From contig NZ_JAHLEM010000165.1 in assembly GCF_018883605.1 (NCBI RefSeq), positions 1 to 38,631 on the forward strand: a stretch of 38,631 nt of DNA, given 5' to 3'. The notes under the pieces are model-generated. The model had not been told where the DNA came from. It saw nothing but the letters and a program-made list of their open reading frames with translations, and made no database searches. How positions within the stretch are numbered: the stretch's first letter is position 1; every line of letters begins with the position of its first letter. The translations under genes and the position numbers were made by a program. Shown here piece after piece: positions 1 to 9,654 of this stretch. This DNA is from Streptomyces niphimycinicus. GTDB taxonomy: Bacteria; Actinomycetota; Actinomycetes; Streptomycetales; Streptomycetaceae.

Positions 1-77
1 AGCGCGGCGAACGCGGCGGTCCAGCCGGCGACGCGGCGGCGTCCGCGACGCCCGCGGCCGGTGGTGTCGTTCGTCAT
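1..77 (-). CDS. N-terminus of a probable secreted protein (runs off the left edge)
   Basis: A minus-strand start codon (ATG, complement of 75-77) follows a good ribosome binding site (GAGGGAG, 10 bases upstream on the minus strand). It opens a frame beginning MTNDTTGRGRRGRRRVAG and running into an alanine-rich stretch at the window edge. The charged arginine-rich start followed by small hydrophobic residues looks like the beginning of a signal peptide or membrane anchor. It starts 15 bases after the stop of the GH18 gene and in the same direction, so the two are probably co-transcribed. Only 25 residues are visible, so the product cannot be identified. Confidence 0.6.
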   Translation of the reverse strand, partial: MTNDTTGRGRRGRRRVAGWTAAFAA

Positions 78-92
78 GGTGGTGTGTCTCCC

Positions 93-1124
93 TCAGCCCT
101 GGTACCGGGCGAATATTCCGGTGAACTGCCAGGGCTCCTGGGCGACTCCGGAGCAGGTGTCGTCGTTCGGGTAGGCGCCGGGGCAGGGGCGGTCCCGGTT
201 GACGGACCAGAAGGAGAGCCGCGACAGATGGTGCTGGGAGGCGTAGTCCAGGATCGTCTCGAAGTCGTCGGTGGAGACGGTCTCGTTGACGTCGGTGATG
301 CCGTTCATCGAGGACAGGCCGCTGTGCCGGTAGGCGTCGTCGTCGCTGTAGCCGTAGGCGCCCTTGACGGCGTTCTTCAGACCGTCGGTGGCCTGCTTGG
401 TCAGCTCGCCCATGTTCTGGCCCTCGCCGCCGAAGTCGAACGGCATGATGGTCCAGCTATCGGCCTCGAAGTCGGATTCGGCGGCCCGGCGGATCATGCT
501 GTCGTCGGGGCCGTTCTGATCGCTGGGGAAGGTGACGTAGGTGAGCAGCCCCGGGTTGTCGGCCTTCACCTGCTTCAGGGCGTCGATCGTCTTCTGCTGG
601 ACGGCCGGGTCGTCGTAGGCGTCGCCTTCGATGTCGATGTCGATGGCCTTGAGCCCGTAGGCGTCGATGACCTTCTGGTAGGCCCCGGCGAGGGCGTTGG
701 CGTCGGCGCAGGACTGCTCCAGCTTGGCGCCGCTCGCGCCGCCGAAGGACGGCACCACATCGCCGCCCTTGGCCCGTATGGCCTTCACGGTCTGCTCGTC
801 GGCCCCGCCGGTCAGCGGGCGGCTGCCGTCCCACTGCGGGGAGCAGTTGCCCGAGTCGAGGACGAAGGCGAGGGTGAACCAGCGCACGCCGGTGGCGTCC
901 ATCACCTCGCCCGGGTCCGGCGGGTTGCCCCATCCGTTGTACAGGTAGGGGGCCACGGCGGCGGGTGCGGCGGACGCCGCGGTGGGGGCCTGACCGGGGC
1001 CTGCGGCCCAGGCCGCCGCGGTCGTACTCGCGACGGCGGCCACGGCGGCCACGGCCAGGGCGGTCCGCCGCCGGCGGCGGCGGTGCGCGCGGTCCTGGGC
1101 GGTGAATTCTTCGCGGTGGTTCAT
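93..1124 (-). CDS. Secreted GH18 chitinase-like glycoside hydrolase
   Basis: A 343-residue protein expected to act outside the cell on chitin or a related N-acetylglucosamine polymer. Residues 1-41 form a signal peptide: a run of six arginines (15-20), a hydrophobic Ala/Val core, and a likely cut near AWA-AG. The rest matches the TIM-barrel plan of family GH18. The catalytic motif DxxDxDxE appears as KAIDIDIE (159-166), with Glu166 as predicted proton donor. The first Asp-Gly of the usual DGxDxDxE is replaced by Lys-Ala, so activity or specificity may differ from classic chitinases. No carbohydrate-binding module is visible. The Met start at 1124 was chosen because it gives a clean signal peptide; a GAGGAAGG site lies about 11 bases upstream. 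A chitinase-box-like sequence sits about 160 bases upstream. Confidence 0.85.
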   Translation of the reverse strand: MNHREEFTAQDRAHRRRRRRTALAVAAVAAVASTTAAAWAAGPGQAPTAASAAPAAVAPYLYNGWGNPPDPGEVMDATGVRWFTLAFVLDSGNCSPQWDGSRPLTGGADEQTVKAIRAKGGDVVPSFGGASGAKLEQSCADANALAGAYQKVIDAYGLKAIDIDIEGDAYDDPAVQQKTIDALKQVKADNPGLLTYVTFPSDQNGPDDSMIRRAAESDFEADSWTIMPFDFGGEGQNMGELTKQATDGLKNAVKGAYGYSDDDAYRHSGLSSMNGITDVNETVSTDDFETILDYASQHHLSRLSFWSVNRDRPCPGAYPNDDTCSGVAQEPWQFTGIFARYQG

Positions 1125-1279
1125 GTGGGGGGATGCCTTCCTCAGACGCGGACGGGCCCCGGCAGTGGCATGTCCGTCGGACAGGTGCCGCCGCGGCCCG
1201 CGACATGCGGTTTTCGGCCGGAAGGTCACGGCCGGACTCTCGGCCCATATATTTCGGGAGTTGAACGCGTCCCGTCAAT

Positions 1280-1291
1280 AGGTCCGCACCA
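1280..1291 (-). promoter_or_regulatory. Chitinase-box / DasR-like site upstream of the GH18 gene
   Basis: Read on the minus strand, this is TGGTGCGGACCT. It differs at two positions from TGGTCCAGACCT, the 12-bp element found before Streptomyces chitinase genes and bound by DasR-type regulators. It lies 156 bases before the GH18 start at 1124. The match to the family element is known biology applied here by eye; binding is inference. Nothing else firm is seen between 1125 and 1466. Confidence 0.4.
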
Positions 1292-1466
1292 ATGAAGTGA
1301 CGTGCCTTCAAGGAGCGAACTCGCCTGCCGCATCGCGCCGATGAACACCTCAACTGTCGGCCGTACGTGACGTGTCCACCCGCGTCCGACTCCGCGCGAG
1401 CGCGAAGAACCGGCCAGGAAGAACCGACCGGGGAGAACTCCCGTCCCCAGATGGGATGTCGGGGTC

Positions 1467-2135
1467 TCAGATGGCCGCGCGGATGGCCCGTTCGAAGCCC
1501 TCGACATGGTTGCCGGCGAGCTGTGCGGCCTTGTCGGGGTCACCGGCGACGATCGCGTCGATCAGCGGTCCGTGCTCTTCGACATGGCCGGCCATGTCGG
1601 ACAGGCGGTCGATGAACAGGCACCAGATGCGCGTGGCCAGATTGTCGTGGCGGACGAGGGTGTCCTCCAAGTACGGGTTGTGCGTGGCGGCGTAGATGGC
1701 GCGGTGGACCTGAAGGTCCAGATGCATGAGGTCGGCGGCGGCGTGCCGGTGTGGATCCACGCTCTCAAGATCCCGCCGTAGGGCCGTCAGCGTCGTGCGG
1801 TCGGTGGCGGTGGCGCGCCGCGCGGCCCGGGCGGCGGCCAGCGGCTCCAGCTCCTGGCGCACCTCCGAGATATGGGCCAGGTCGGTGATGTTGACCTCGG
1901 TGGCGAAGGTGCCGCGCCGGGGGTAGGTGGTGATGAGGCGCTCGTACTGGAGCCGCTTGAGCGCCTCGCGCACCGGCGTCCGTCCGACGCCGAGGGACTG
2001 CGCCAACTGGTCCTCGTTGATCGGTGCGCCCGGGCGGATCTCGAGCATGACCAGACGGTCCCGGATGGCGCGGTAGGCGCGCTCGGCGAGGGACAGCTCC
2101 TCGCCGTTCCCGGGCTCGGTCGCCACGTTCCGCAT
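1467..2135 (-). CDS. GntR-family (FadR/FCD subfamily) transcriptional regulator
   Basis: A 222-residue DNA-binding regulator. The N-terminal winged helix (about residues 15-80) shows the GntR signature: LAERAYRAIRDRLVMLEI, then GVGRTPVREALKRLQ and a PRRGTFA wing. The C-terminal half is a helical FCD ligand domain with scattered metal-type His/Asp residues (MHLDLQVHRAI; ATHNPYL; HVEEHGPLIDAI; GNHVEGF). It is transcribed away from glyA-soxBDAG with about 100 bases between the starts, so it most likely controls that operon in response to a small acid or amine such as sarcosine or glycine (inference). The start at 2135 was chosen over the upstream in-frame one at 2168 because AAGGGGG precedes it directly. 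Confidence 0.88.
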   Translation of the reverse strand: MRNVATEPGNGEELSLAERAYRAIRDRLVMLEIRPGAPINEDQLAQSLGVGRTPVREALKRLQYERLITTYPRRGTFATEVNITDLAHISEVRQELEPLAAARAARRATATDRTTLTALRRDLESVDPHRHAAADLMHLDLQVHRAIYAATHNPYLEDTLVRHDNLATRIWCLFIDRLSDMAGHVEEHGPLIDAIVAGDPDKAAQLAGNHVEGFERAIRAAI

Positions 2136-2183
2136 GAGACCCCCTTGACCTGTCCGGCGAGCTCCCATACCTTACCGCACAGG

Positions 2184-2195
2184 CTGATATATCAG
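2184..2195. promoter_or_regulatory. Perfect 12-bp palindrome between the gntR-type gene and glyA
   Basis: CTGATATATCAG is perfectly symmetric and strikingly AT-rich for this genome. It lies about 46 bases before the glyA start and about 49 before the regulator start. It is the best candidate operator, or operator overlapping a -10 region, in the divergent promoter. Assignment to the neighbouring GntR-type regulator is inference from position. Confidence 0.5.
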
Positions 2196-2241
2196 TTGCC
2201 GATCAGTGGTCCAGTAGTTCGCCTCCCAGGATGGTGCGCAC

Positions 2242-3600
2242 ATGGCAGCGAACCCGCCCACCGAGGTCACCACCCCTCTCTCCGTCCCGCTCAGCGAGCT
2301 CGACCCGGAGGTCGCCGCCGCGGTCGACGCCGAGCTGCACCGGCAGCGGTCGACCCTCGAAATGATCGCCTCGGAGAACTTCGCCCCGGCCGCCGTCATG
2401 GAGGCCCAGGGCTCGGTCCTGACCAACAAGTACGCCGAGGGCTACCCGGGCCGCCGCTACTACGGCGGCTGTGAACACGTCGACGTCATCGAGCGGTTGG
2501 CCATCGCCCGGGTGACGGAGCTCTTCGGCGCCGAGGCCGCGAACGTGCAGCCGCATTCGGGCGCCCAGGCCAACGCGGCAGCGATGTTCGCGCTGCTGAA
2601 GCCCGGTGACACGATCCTCGGCCTCGACCTCGCGCACGGCGGGCATCTGACCCACGGCATGCGCATCAACTACTCCGGCAAGCTGTACCAGGTCGTGCCG
2701 TACCACGTGCGCGAATCCGATCTGCGCATCGACATGGACGAGGTCGAGCGGCTCGCCCTCGCCCACCGGCCCAAGATGATCGTCGCCGGCTGGTCGGCCT
2801 ACCCCCGCCAACTGGACTTCGCCGCGTTCCGGCGGATCGCCGACGAGGTGGGCGCGTATCTGATGGTGGACATGGCGCACTTCGCCGGGCTGGTGGCCGC
2901 GGGCCTCCACCCGAGCCCGGTGCCGTACGCCGATGTCGTGACGACCACCACCCACAAGACGCTCGGCGGGCCGCGCGGCGGGGTGATCCTCAGCCGGGCC
3001 GACCTGGCCAAGAAGATCAACTCCGCGGTCTTCCCGGGGCAGCAGGGCGGCCCGCTGGAACATGTCATCGCGGCGAAGGCGGTGGCCTTCAAGGTGGCGG
3101 CGGGGGAGGAGTTCGCGGAACGCCAGCGGCGCACCCTGGACGGCGCCCGCATTCTCGCCGGACGGCTGCTGGCCGACGATGTGGCCGAGGCCGGGATCAC
3201 GGTGCTGACCGGCGGCACCGAGGTCCACCTGGTCCTGGTCGATCTGCGCGCCTCCGCGCTCGACGGACAGCAGGCCGAGGACCGGCTGCACCGCGTCGGC
3301 ATCACCGTCAACCGCAACGCGGTGCCGTTCGACCCCCGTCCGCCGATGGTCTCCTCCGGGCTGCGGATCGGCACCCCGGCCCTGGCCACCCGGGGCTTCG
3401 GCACGGCGGAGTTCCGGGAGGTCGCCGACATCATCGCGCAGGCCCTGATGGACGAGCGGCTCGGCGACGAGCGCACCGGCCTGCTGCGTGACCGGGTGGA
3501 AAAGCTCGCCACCGCGTTCCCCCTCTATCCCCGCCCGACCCGGCCGACCCACCCGGCTCACCCGTTCCACCCGCCCCGCCCGAACGGAGACGCGGCATGA
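2242..3600 (+). CDS. glyA: Serine hydroxymethyltransferase
   Basis: A cytosolic PLP enzyme of 452 residues that interconverts glycine plus 5,10-methylene-tetrahydrofolate with serine plus tetrahydrofolate. Diagnostic sequence: the [10 protein letters not shown] opening (residues 37-46), [15 protein letters not shown] (64-78), the HSGAQAN loop (105-111), [14 protein letters not shown] (208-221) and the PLP lysine Lys239 in [14 protein letters not shown]. Length is slightly above the usual 415-435 because of a Pro/His-rich, low-complexity C-terminal tail ([16 protein letters not shown]). The stop overlaps the soxB start (ATGA), so the genes are translationally coupled. In this operon it probably consumes the glycine and methylene-THF made by sarcosine oxidase and is likely a second, catabolic copy (inference). 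Confidence 0.95.
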   Translation: MAANPPTEVTTPLSVPLSELDPEVAAAVDAELHRQRSTLEMIASENFAPAAVMEAQGSVLTNKYAEGYPGRRYYGGCEHVDVIERLAIARVTELFGAEAANVQPHSGAQANAAAMFALLKPGDTILGLDLAHGGHLTHGMRINYSGKLYQVVPYHVRESDLRIDMDEVERLALAHRPKMIVAGWSAYPRQLDFAAFRRIADEVGAYLMVDMAHFAGLVAAGLHPSPVPYADVVTTTTHKTLGGPRGGVILSRADLAKKINSAVFPGQQGGPLEHVIAAKAVAFKVAAGEEFAERQRRTLDGARILAGRLLADDVAEAGITVLTGGTEVHLVLVDLRASALDGQQAEDRLHRVGITVNRNAVPFDPRPPMVSSGLRIGTPALATRGFGTAEFREVADIIAQALMDERLGDERTGLLRDRVEKLATAFPLYPRPTRPTHPAHPFHPPRPNGDAA

Positions 3601-4817
3601 CCACCACGCCGCTGCCGGAGCACCCGGACTTCCTCTGGCGCACCCCCGAGCCGCGCTCCTCCTACGACGTCGTCATCGTCGGCGCGGGTGGCCACGGCCT
3701 GGCCACCGCCTACTACCTCGCCCGGAACCACGGCATCACCAATGTCGCCGTCCTGGAGAAGGGCTGGCTGGCCGGTGGCAACATGGCACGCAACACCACG
3801 ATCATCCGCTCGAACTACCTGTGGGACGAGAGCGCGGCGATCTACGAGCACGCGCTGGGGCTGTGGGAGCGCCTCCCGGAGGAGCTGGACTACGACTTCC
3901 TGTTCAGCCAGCGCGGCGTCCTCAACCTCGCGCACACCCTCCAGGACGTCCGCGAGGGCGTGCGCCGGGTCAACGCCAACCGCCTCAACGGAGTCGACGC
4001 CCAGTGGCTGGAGCCGGACGAGGTCGCCAAGGTCTGCCCCATCCTCAATGTCTCGCCCCGCACCCGCTATCCGGTCCTCGGCGCCACCTTCCAGCCGCGG
4101 GCCGGTATCGCCAAGCACGACCACGTCGCCTGGGCGCTGGCCCGGCGGGCCGATGAGATGGGTGTTGATCTGATCCAGGGGTGCGAGGTCACCGGCTTCC
4201 TCAAGGACGGCGACCGGGTGGTGGGCGTCGAGACCAGCCGTGGCCGCATCCTCGCCGGACGGGTCGGCCTCGCGGCCGCCGGGCACAGCAGTGTGCTGGC
4301 CGAGCGGGCCGGTGTCCGGCTGCCGGTGCAGTCCCATCCGCTCCAGGCGCTCGTCTCCGAACTGCATGAACCGGTGCACCCCACCGTGGTGATGTCCAAC
4401 CATGTGCATGTCTACGTCTCCCAGGCGCACAAGGGCGAGCTGGTGATGGGCGCGGGCGTCGACGCCTACAACGGCTATGGGCAGCGCGGCTCGTTCCATG
4501 TGATCGAGCGGCAGATGGCCGCCGCCGTCGAGCTGTTCCCCGTCTTCGCCCGTGCTCATGTGCTGCGGACCTGGGGCGGCATCGTCGATGTCACACCGGA
4601 CGCCTCCCCGATCATCGGCACCACCCCCGTCGAGAACCTCTACGTCAACTGCGGCTGGGGCACCGGCGGGTTCAAGGCCACCCCGGCCGCCGGCTGGACC
4701 TTCGCCCACACCATCGCCACCGGCGAGCCGCATCCGCTGAACGCCCCCTTCGCCCTCGAACGCTTTACGACGGGCGCGTTGATCGACGAACACGGCGCCG
4801 CGGCCGTGGCCCACTGA
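3597..4817 (+). CDS. soxB: Heterotetrameric sarcosine oxidase, beta subunit
   Basis: A 406-residue FAD-dependent subunit of the cytosolic SoxBDAG complex, which oxidises sarcosine to glycine with THF as formaldehyde acceptor and O2 as electron acceptor. An N-terminal Rossmann motif [18 protein letters not shown] (26-43) binds [16 protein letters not shown] (65-77) matches the DAO-type substrate/FAD region. The segment AKHDHVAW (172-179) contains His174 where the family carries the covalently attached [19 protein letters not shown] near the C-terminus is the second FAD-contact block. The start overlaps the glyA stop by four bases. Length and gene order match other actinobacterial sox operons. 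Confidence 0.95.
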   Translation: MTTTPLPEHPDFLWRTPEPRSSYDVVIVGAGGHGLATAYYLARNHGITNVAVLEKGWLAGGNMARNTTIIRSNYLWDESAAIYEHALGLWERLPEELDYDFLFSQRGVLNLAHTLQDVREGVRRVNANRLNGVDAQWLEPDEVAKVCPILNVSPRTRYPVLGATFQPRAGIAKHDHVAWALARRADEMGVDLIQGCEVTGFLKDGDRVVGVETSRGRILAGRVGLAAAGHSSVLAERAGVRLPVQSHPLQALVSELHEPVHPTVVMSNHVHVYVSQAHKGELVMGAGVDAYNGYGQRGSFHVIERQMAAAVELFPVFARAHVLRTWGGIVDVTPDASPIIGTTPVENLYVNCGWGTGGFKATPAAGWTFAHTIATGEPHPLNAPFALERFTTGALIDEHGAAAVAH

Positions 4818-4827
4818 GGAGGACATC

Positions 4828-5124
4828 GTGCTGCTGATCAGTTGCCCATGGTGCGGTCCTCGCGACGAGACCGAGTACCACTACGGGGGGCAGGCACACG
4901 TCCCCTATCCGGGAAACCCCGCGGACCTCACCGATGAGGAGTGGGCCGGGTATGTCTTCTACCGCGACAACCCCAAGGGGCCGTTCGCCGAGCGGTGGAT
5001 GCACGGCACCGGCTGTCGCCGCTGGTTCAACGTCCTTCGGGACACGGTGAGTTACGAAGTGCTGGCCGCCTACCGGCTCGACGAGCCCCGTCCCGAAATC
5101 CCCCAGGCCGGAGGGAACCGATGA
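4828..5124 (+). CDS. soxD: Sarcosine oxidase, delta subunit
   Basis: A 98-residue zinc-binding subunit. Cys6 and Cys9 (CPWC) with His59 and Cys63 (MHGTGC) reproduce the known zinc site of SoxD, and CPWCGPR plus [14 protein letters not shown] are family signatures. The gene starts with GTG ten bases after soxB, behind GAGGAGG. Its stop overlaps the soxA start (ATGA). It binds at the complex surface and is structural; no catalytic role is expected. Confidence 0.95.
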   Translation: MLLISCPWCGPRDETEYHYGGQAHVPYPGNPADLTDEEWAGYVFYRDNPKGPFAERWMHGTGCRRWFNVLRDTVSYEVLAAYRLDEPRPEIPQAGGNR

Positions 5125-8051
5125 CCGACCAGCGATTCCGGCTCCCGCACGGGGGCCGAGTCGACCGGGGCACCGTGCTGCGGTTCACCGTCGACGGCCG
5201 GGAGATGACCGGACACCCCGGAGACACCGTCGCCTCGGCGATGCTGGCGAACGGGCGCATCGAGGCCGCCCCGTCGATCTACCGCGGCCGACCGCGCGGC
5301 ATCGTCGCCGCGGGTCCTGAGGAGCCCAACGCCCTGTTGCAGATCGACGGCCCGTGCTCCGAGGGCATGCTGCCCGCCACCACGGCGGAGCTGTACGACG
5401 GGCTGTCCGCCACGACGCTGTCCGGGATGGGACGGCTCGACCCGGGCCCCGACCCGGCCGGTTACGACAAGAAGTACGTCCACACCGATGTCCTGGTCGT
5501 CGGCGCCGGACCCGCCGGGCTCGCGGCCGCCGCCGCTGCGGCGGGCTCCGGGGCCCGGGTGATCCTCCTCGACGAGCAGCCCGAACCGGGCGGCTCGCTG
5601 CTCTCCGGGCGCACCGAGCGGGTCGGCGGGCAGACCGCCCCGGAGTGGGTCGCCGAAGTGCGCGCGGCCCTCGACGCCGCCCCCGAGGCCGTCGTCCTGC
5701 GGCGTACCACGGCGTTCGGCAGTTACGACGACAACTACGTACTGGCCCTGGAGCGGCGCACCGACCACCTCGGCGCCGACGCCCCCGAGCCGTCCGAAGG
5801 GGTCTCGCGGCAGCGGCTGTGGCACATCCGGGCCCGCCAGGTGGTCCTGGCCACCGGCGCCCACGAGCGTCCGCCGGTCTTCGCGGGCAACGACCGGCCC
5901 GGGGTGATGCTCGCCGGGGCGGTGCGCTCGTACCTCAACCGGTATGCGGTGGCGCCGGGTTCCCGGGCCGTGGTGGGCACGACGAATGACAGCGCCTATG
6001 ACACGGTGGCCGATCTCCACGCCGCCGGAATCGGCATCGCCGCCGTCGTGGACGCGCGGCCCGAGCTGTCCCGCAGGGCCGCCGAGGTCGCCGTGGCGAG
6101 TGGGGTGCGGGTGCTGACGGGCAGTGCGGTGGTGGACACCGCGGGCGGGGACCGGCTCACCGGTGTCACCGTCCAGGCCCTCGACGCCGAGGGTCGACTC
6201 ACCGGTGAGGGCGAGTCGTTCGACTGCGATCTGCTGGCCGTCTCGGGCGGCTGGAGCCCGGTGGTGCACCTGCACAGCCAGCGCCAGGGCACGCTGCGCT
6301 GGGACGAGGACCTGGTCGCCTTCGTCCCCGACGGCACCGTACGGGACCAGCACATCGTCGGCGCGGCCCGGGGGACGTACGACCTCGACGGCTGTCTCGC
6401 CGAAGGGGCGCGGGCCGGTGCGCGGGCCGCGACGGACGCCGGGTTCCCGGTCGCCGCGCCCGAACCGCCGTCCGGCGACGCTCGGCCCCGGGCCACGGCG
6501 GGCCCGGTGCGCGCACTGTGGCTGGTGCCCGCACCCGGCTCCGGCAACGGCCTCAACTCCGCCTGCGAACCAGCCACCTGGGACACCCACTTCGTCGACC
6601 TACAGCGCGATGTCACCGTCGCCGACGTCTGGCGGTCCACCGGCGCCGGTATGCGCAGCGTCGAGCACATCAAGCGCTACACCTCGCTCGGCACGGCGAA
6701 CGACCAGGGCAAGACCTCCAACGTCAACGCGATCGGCGTGATCGCCGAAGCCCTCGGCGCGGGCGCGTCACCCGGGCGGATCGGCACCACGGGCTATCGG
6801 GCGCCGTACACACCGGTTGCCTTCGCCGCCCTGGCCGGGCGTGAGCGCGGCGAGCTGTTCGATCCGGAGCGCACGACCTCCATCCACCGATGGCATGTCG
6901 CCCACGGGGCGGTGTTCGAGGACGTCGGGCAGTGGAAGCGCCCCCGGTACTACCCCCGGCCCGGTGAGGACATGGACACGGCCGTGGCCCGCGAGTGCCG
7001 CGCGGCCCGTGAGGGCGTGGCGTTCATGGACGCCTCCACCCTCGGCAAGATCGAGATCTGGGGCGCGGACGCGGGTGAGTTCCTGGGCCGCGTCTACACC
7101 AACGCCTTCAAGAAGCTGAAGCCCGGCATGGCCCGCTACGGTGTGATGTGCAAGCCCGACGGGATGATCTTCGACGACGGTGTGACGCTGCGCCTCGAGG
7201 AGAACCGCTACTTCACGACCACCACGACCGGTGGCGCCGCCGCCGTCCTGGACTGGCTGGAGGAGTGGCTACAGACCGAGTGGCCCGACCTCGACGTCCA
7301 CTGCACCTCGGTGACCGAGCAGTGGGCGACGATCGCGGTCGTCGGCCCCCAGTCGCGCGAGGTCGTGGCCCAGCTCGCCCCCGGGATCGACCTGTCGAAC
7401 GAGACCTTCCCGTTCATGGCCTTCCGCGAGACCACCCTGGCCTCCGGCATCCCCGCCCGTATCTGCCGGATCTCCTTCTCCGGCGAACTCGCCTACGAGA
7501 TCAACGTATCCGGGTGGTACGGCCCGGCGGTCTGGGAGGAGGTGTACGCGATCGGCAGGCCGTACGGCATCACCCCGTACGGCACCGAGACCATGCACGT
7601 CCTGCGGGCCGAAAAGGGCTACATCATCGTCGGCCAGGACACCGACGGCACGGTCACCCCGCAGGACGCGGGCATGTCCTGGGTGGTCTCCCAGCGCAAG
7701 GACTTCATCGGCAACCGCTCGTACTCCCGTGCCGACACCTCCCGCACCGACCGCAAGCAGTTGGTCGGGCTGCTGCCGAGCGATCGGCGGACCCGGCTGC
7801 CCGAGGGCACCCAGCTCATCGCGCCGAACGTGCCCCTCACCCCTGAGGCCGGGCCGGTGCCGATGCTCGGCCATGTCACCTCCAGCTACCACAGCCCGGC
7901 CCTCGGCCGCCCCTTCGCCCTCGCGCTCGTCGCGGACGGGCGGGCACGGATCGGCGAGACCCTCCTGGCCCCCGTGGGCGAGGACCTGGTGCCCGTGCTG
8001 GTGGCCGACACCGTCCTCTACGACCCCGAAGGGACCAGGCGAGATGGCTGA
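5121..8051 (+). CDS. soxA: Sarcosine oxidase, alpha subunit
   Basis: A 976-residue subunit that contains two functional halves. Residues 1-105 form the small N-terminal domain with [22 protein letters not shown]. From about 122 a dinucleotide-binding fold starts with [19 protein letters not shown] (GxGxxG 128-133) and binds NAD. Roughly 590-976 is a GcvT/aminomethyltransferase-like domain that binds tetrahydrofolate and captures the one-carbon unit as methylene-THF ([21 protein letters not shown], then [11 protein letters not shown] and the [20 protein letters not shown] block). The reading frame is open upstream to 4941, but the ATG at 5121 overlapping the soxD stop, behind GGAGGGA, is clearly the start. 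It overlaps soxG by eight bases. Confidence 0.95.
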   Translation: MTDQRFRLPHGGRVDRGTVLRFTVDGREMTGHPGDTVASAMLANGRIEAAPSIYRGRPRGIVAAGPEEPNALLQIDGPCSEGMLPATTAELYDGLSATTLSGMGRLDPGPDPAGYDKKYVHTDVLVVGAGPAGLAAAAAAAGSGARVILLDEQPEPGGSLLSGRTERVGGQTAPEWVAEVRAALDAAPEAVVLRRTTAFGSYDDNYVLALERRTDHLGADAPEPSEGVSRQRLWHIRARQVVLATGAHERPPVFAGNDRPGVMLAGAVRSYLNRYAVAPGSRAVVGTTNDSAYDTVADLHAAGIGIAAVVDARPELSRRAAEVAVASGVRVLTGSAVVDTAGGDRLTGVTVQALDAEGRLTGEGESFDCDLLAVSGGWSPVVHLHSQRQGTLRWDEDLVAFVPDGTVRDQHIVGAARGTYDLDGCLAEGARAGARAATDAGFPVAAPEPPSGDARPRATAGPVRALWLVPAPGSGNGLNSACEPATWDTHFVDLQRDVTVADVWRSTGAGMRSVEHIKRYTSLGTANDQGKTSNVNAIGVIAEALGAGASPGRIGTTGYRAPYTPVAFAALAGRERGELFDPERTTSIHRWHVAHGAVFEDVGQWKRPRYYPRPGEDMDTAVARECRAAREGVAFMDASTLGKIEIWGADAGEFLGRVYTNAFKKLKPGMARYGVMCKPDGMIFDDGVTLRLEENRYFTTTTTGGAAAVLDWLEEWLQTEWPDLDVHCTSVTEQWATIAVVGPQSREVVAQLAPGIDLSNETFPFMAFRETTLASGIPARICRISFSGELAYEINVSGWYGPAVWEEVYAIGRPYGITPYGTETMHVLRAEKGYIIVGQDTDGTVTPQDAGMSWVVSQRKDFIGNRSYSRADTSRTDRKQLVGLLPSDRRTRLPEGTQLIAPNVPLTPEAGPVPMLGHVTSSYHSPALGRPFALALVADGRARIGETLLAPVGEDLVPVLVADTVLYDPEGTRRDG

Positions 8052-8712
8052 ACCGATGAACGCCGAAGGCGCGGGCGCGGGTTCGGGCACGGGCGCGGGC
8101 GCGGGCCCGGTGGCGCTGCGCATCAGCCCCCTGGCGCATCTGGCGGCGCGGATGCACACCGCCGCCGTCACCGGCCCGCGCGGAGTCACGCTGACCGAGT
8201 GGCCGTTCCGCACCATGGTGAACCTGCGCGTCGACCCCGTCTCCGAAGCGGCCGACCGCGTCGAGAAGTCCCTGGGGGCGCCACTTCCGCGGCAGTGCGG
8301 CCACACCACCGCATCGGGTCCCCATACGGTTCTCTGGCTCGGACCCGACGAATGGCTCGTGCTCTCCCAGGCCGAGGGGACTGACGGGACCGCCGTGGCC
8401 GCGGAGTTGCGGGCGGCACTCGGCGCGGATCCGGGCTCGGTCGTGGACGTTTCCGCGAACCGCACCACGCTGGAGCTGAGCGGCCCGGCCGCTCGGCAGG
8501 TGCTGGAGAAGGGCTGTCCGCTCGACCTGCACCCCCGGGCCTTCGGCCCCGGCCACGCGGTGTCGACCACGGTGGGGCCCGTCGCGGCGCCGCTCTGGCA
8601 GGTCGACGACGTACCGACGTACCGGCTGCTCCCCCGGTCCTCGTTCGCCGACTATCTGGCGCGCTGGCTCATCGACGCGATGAGCGAGTACCGCGGCCCG
8701 GAGCTGCCCTGA
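8044..8712 (+). CDS. soxG: Sarcosine oxidase, gamma subunit
   Basis: A 222-residue SoxG-family protein completing the SoxBDAG complex. Its GcvT-like core runs from about residue 25 ([11 protein letters not shown]) and includes [25 protein letters not shown] and [38 protein letters not shown], which are typical family blocks. The start at 8044 lies inside the end of soxA; a second Met at 8056 is possible. The first 25 residues are a variable Gly/Ala repeat ([13 protein letters not shown]). The operon ends here. The next gene is convergent with a 15-base gap and no evident hairpin. Confidence 0.92.
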   Translation: MAEPMNAEGAGAGSGTGAGAGPVALRISPLAHLAARMHTAAVTGPRGVTLTEWPFRTMVNLRVDPVSEAADRVEKSLGAPLPRQCGHTTASGPHTVLWLGPDEWLVLSQAEGTDGTAVAAELRAALGADPGSVVDVSANRTTLELSGPAARQVLEKGCPLDLHPRAFGPGHAVSTTVGPVAAPLWQVDDVPTYRLLPRSSFADYLARWLIDAMSEYRGPELP

Positions 8713-8727
8713 TGGGTCGGCCCGTGG

Positions 8728-9633
8728 TCACCGCGCATCCGGGTGTACGGGCGAGAGCCGGTAGGTGTTCCCGTGGGTGACCACACGCCCGGCGGTGGGC
8801 GGCGGGAAGTGGGTGCCGAGCAGGAGCGTGTCCGTATCGGCGAGGGAGCCGAGGAGTTCGCGGCGGGTGGCCTCGGACTGCTCGGGGGCGATGTCCACGC
8901 ATGAGCCGATGGCGGGGTGGGCGAGCTGGACGGGGTGGTGGATGCAGTCGCCGGTGATCAGCGCCGCCTTGTCGCCGCTGGTGAGCCGGAGGGCGATATG
9001 GCCGGGGGTGTGGCCGGGCGTGGGGATCAGCCGCAGCCCCGGGGCGACCTCGGTGCCCTCGGCCGGGACGTCGACCAGGTCGAGCAGTCCCGCTTCCTCG
9101 ATCGGGGTCACGGAGTCACGGAACATCTGCGCGCGCGGTTCGTCCATGTCGTAGCCCGCCCAGAACTCCCGTTCCGCGCGGGAGGTGAGGTGGCGCGCGT
9201 TGGGGAAGGTGGGCACCCACGCACCGTCCACCTCGCGGGTGTTCCAGCCGACGTGGTCGGTGTGCAGATGGGTGAGGATCACCAAGTCGATGGATTCCGG
9301 GGGAAATTGGGTGGCGGCCAGCCGCTCCGGGTAGTCGGTGCGCAGATCGCGCCAGGCGGGGTTGGCCCGTGTCTTGCCGTTGCCGATGCCGGTGTCGACG
9401 AGCACCTTCAGCCCGTCCACCTCGAAGGCGAAGCTGTGGCTGTTGATGCGCAGGATGCCCTCCTGGTCGGCGAAGTCGGGGCGCAGCCAGTCCTGTCGGG
9501 TGACCACGTCCGTGGTGGCGTCGGGCAGCAGCCACGGCCCGGTCTGCGGGGGCAGGGGCACCTCGTCGATGCGGTGGACGGTGATGTCGCCCACGGTCCA
9601 GAAGGGGCTGTCGCTGCTGTGCGCTGTGTGCAT
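8728..9633 (-). CDS. MBL-fold metallo-hydrolase
   Basis: A 301-residue cytosolic metallo-beta-lactamase-fold hydrolase. The metal-binding motif THLHTDHVGW (His122, His124, Asp126, His127) is intact. Further metal ligands lie in TPGHTPGHIALRL and TGDCIHHPVQL, and near the end HFPPPTAGRV. The family includes lactonases, quorum-quenching enzymes and other ester or lactone hydrolases; the substrate cannot be read from sequence. It starts 21 bases after the stop of the MFS gene in the same direction, so it is probably in the exporter transcript and under the same TetR-type control. The start at 9633 has AAGGA about 13 bases upstream. Confidence 0.85.
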   Translation of the reverse strand: MHTAHSSDSPFWTVGDITVHRIDEVPLPPQTGPWLLPDATTDVVTRQDWLRPDFADQEGILRINSHSFAFEVDGLKVLVDTGIGNGKTRANPAWRDLRTDYPERLAATQFPPESIDLVILTHLHTDHVGWNTREVDGAWVPTFPNARHLTSRAEREFWAGYDMDEPRAQMFRDSVTPIEEAGLLDLVDVPAEGTEVAPGLRLIPTPGHTPGHIALRLTSGDKAALITGDCIHHPVQLAHPAIGSCVDIAPEQSEATRRELLGSLADTDTLLLGTHFPPPTAGRVVTHGNTYRLSPVHPDAR

Positions 9634-9654
9634 GGTCCGTCGTTTCCTTGATCT

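Noticed and set aside
2136..2241. Glycine riboswitch before glyA
   Set aside because: The leader is about 70-100 bases with no paired aptamer-like structure; the palindrome fits protein binding better.
5070..6590. Long minus-strand frames opposite soxA and other genes
   Set aside because: Arg/Gly/Pro-rich composition, no ribosome binding sites and no known motifs: mirror frames of strongly biased codons.
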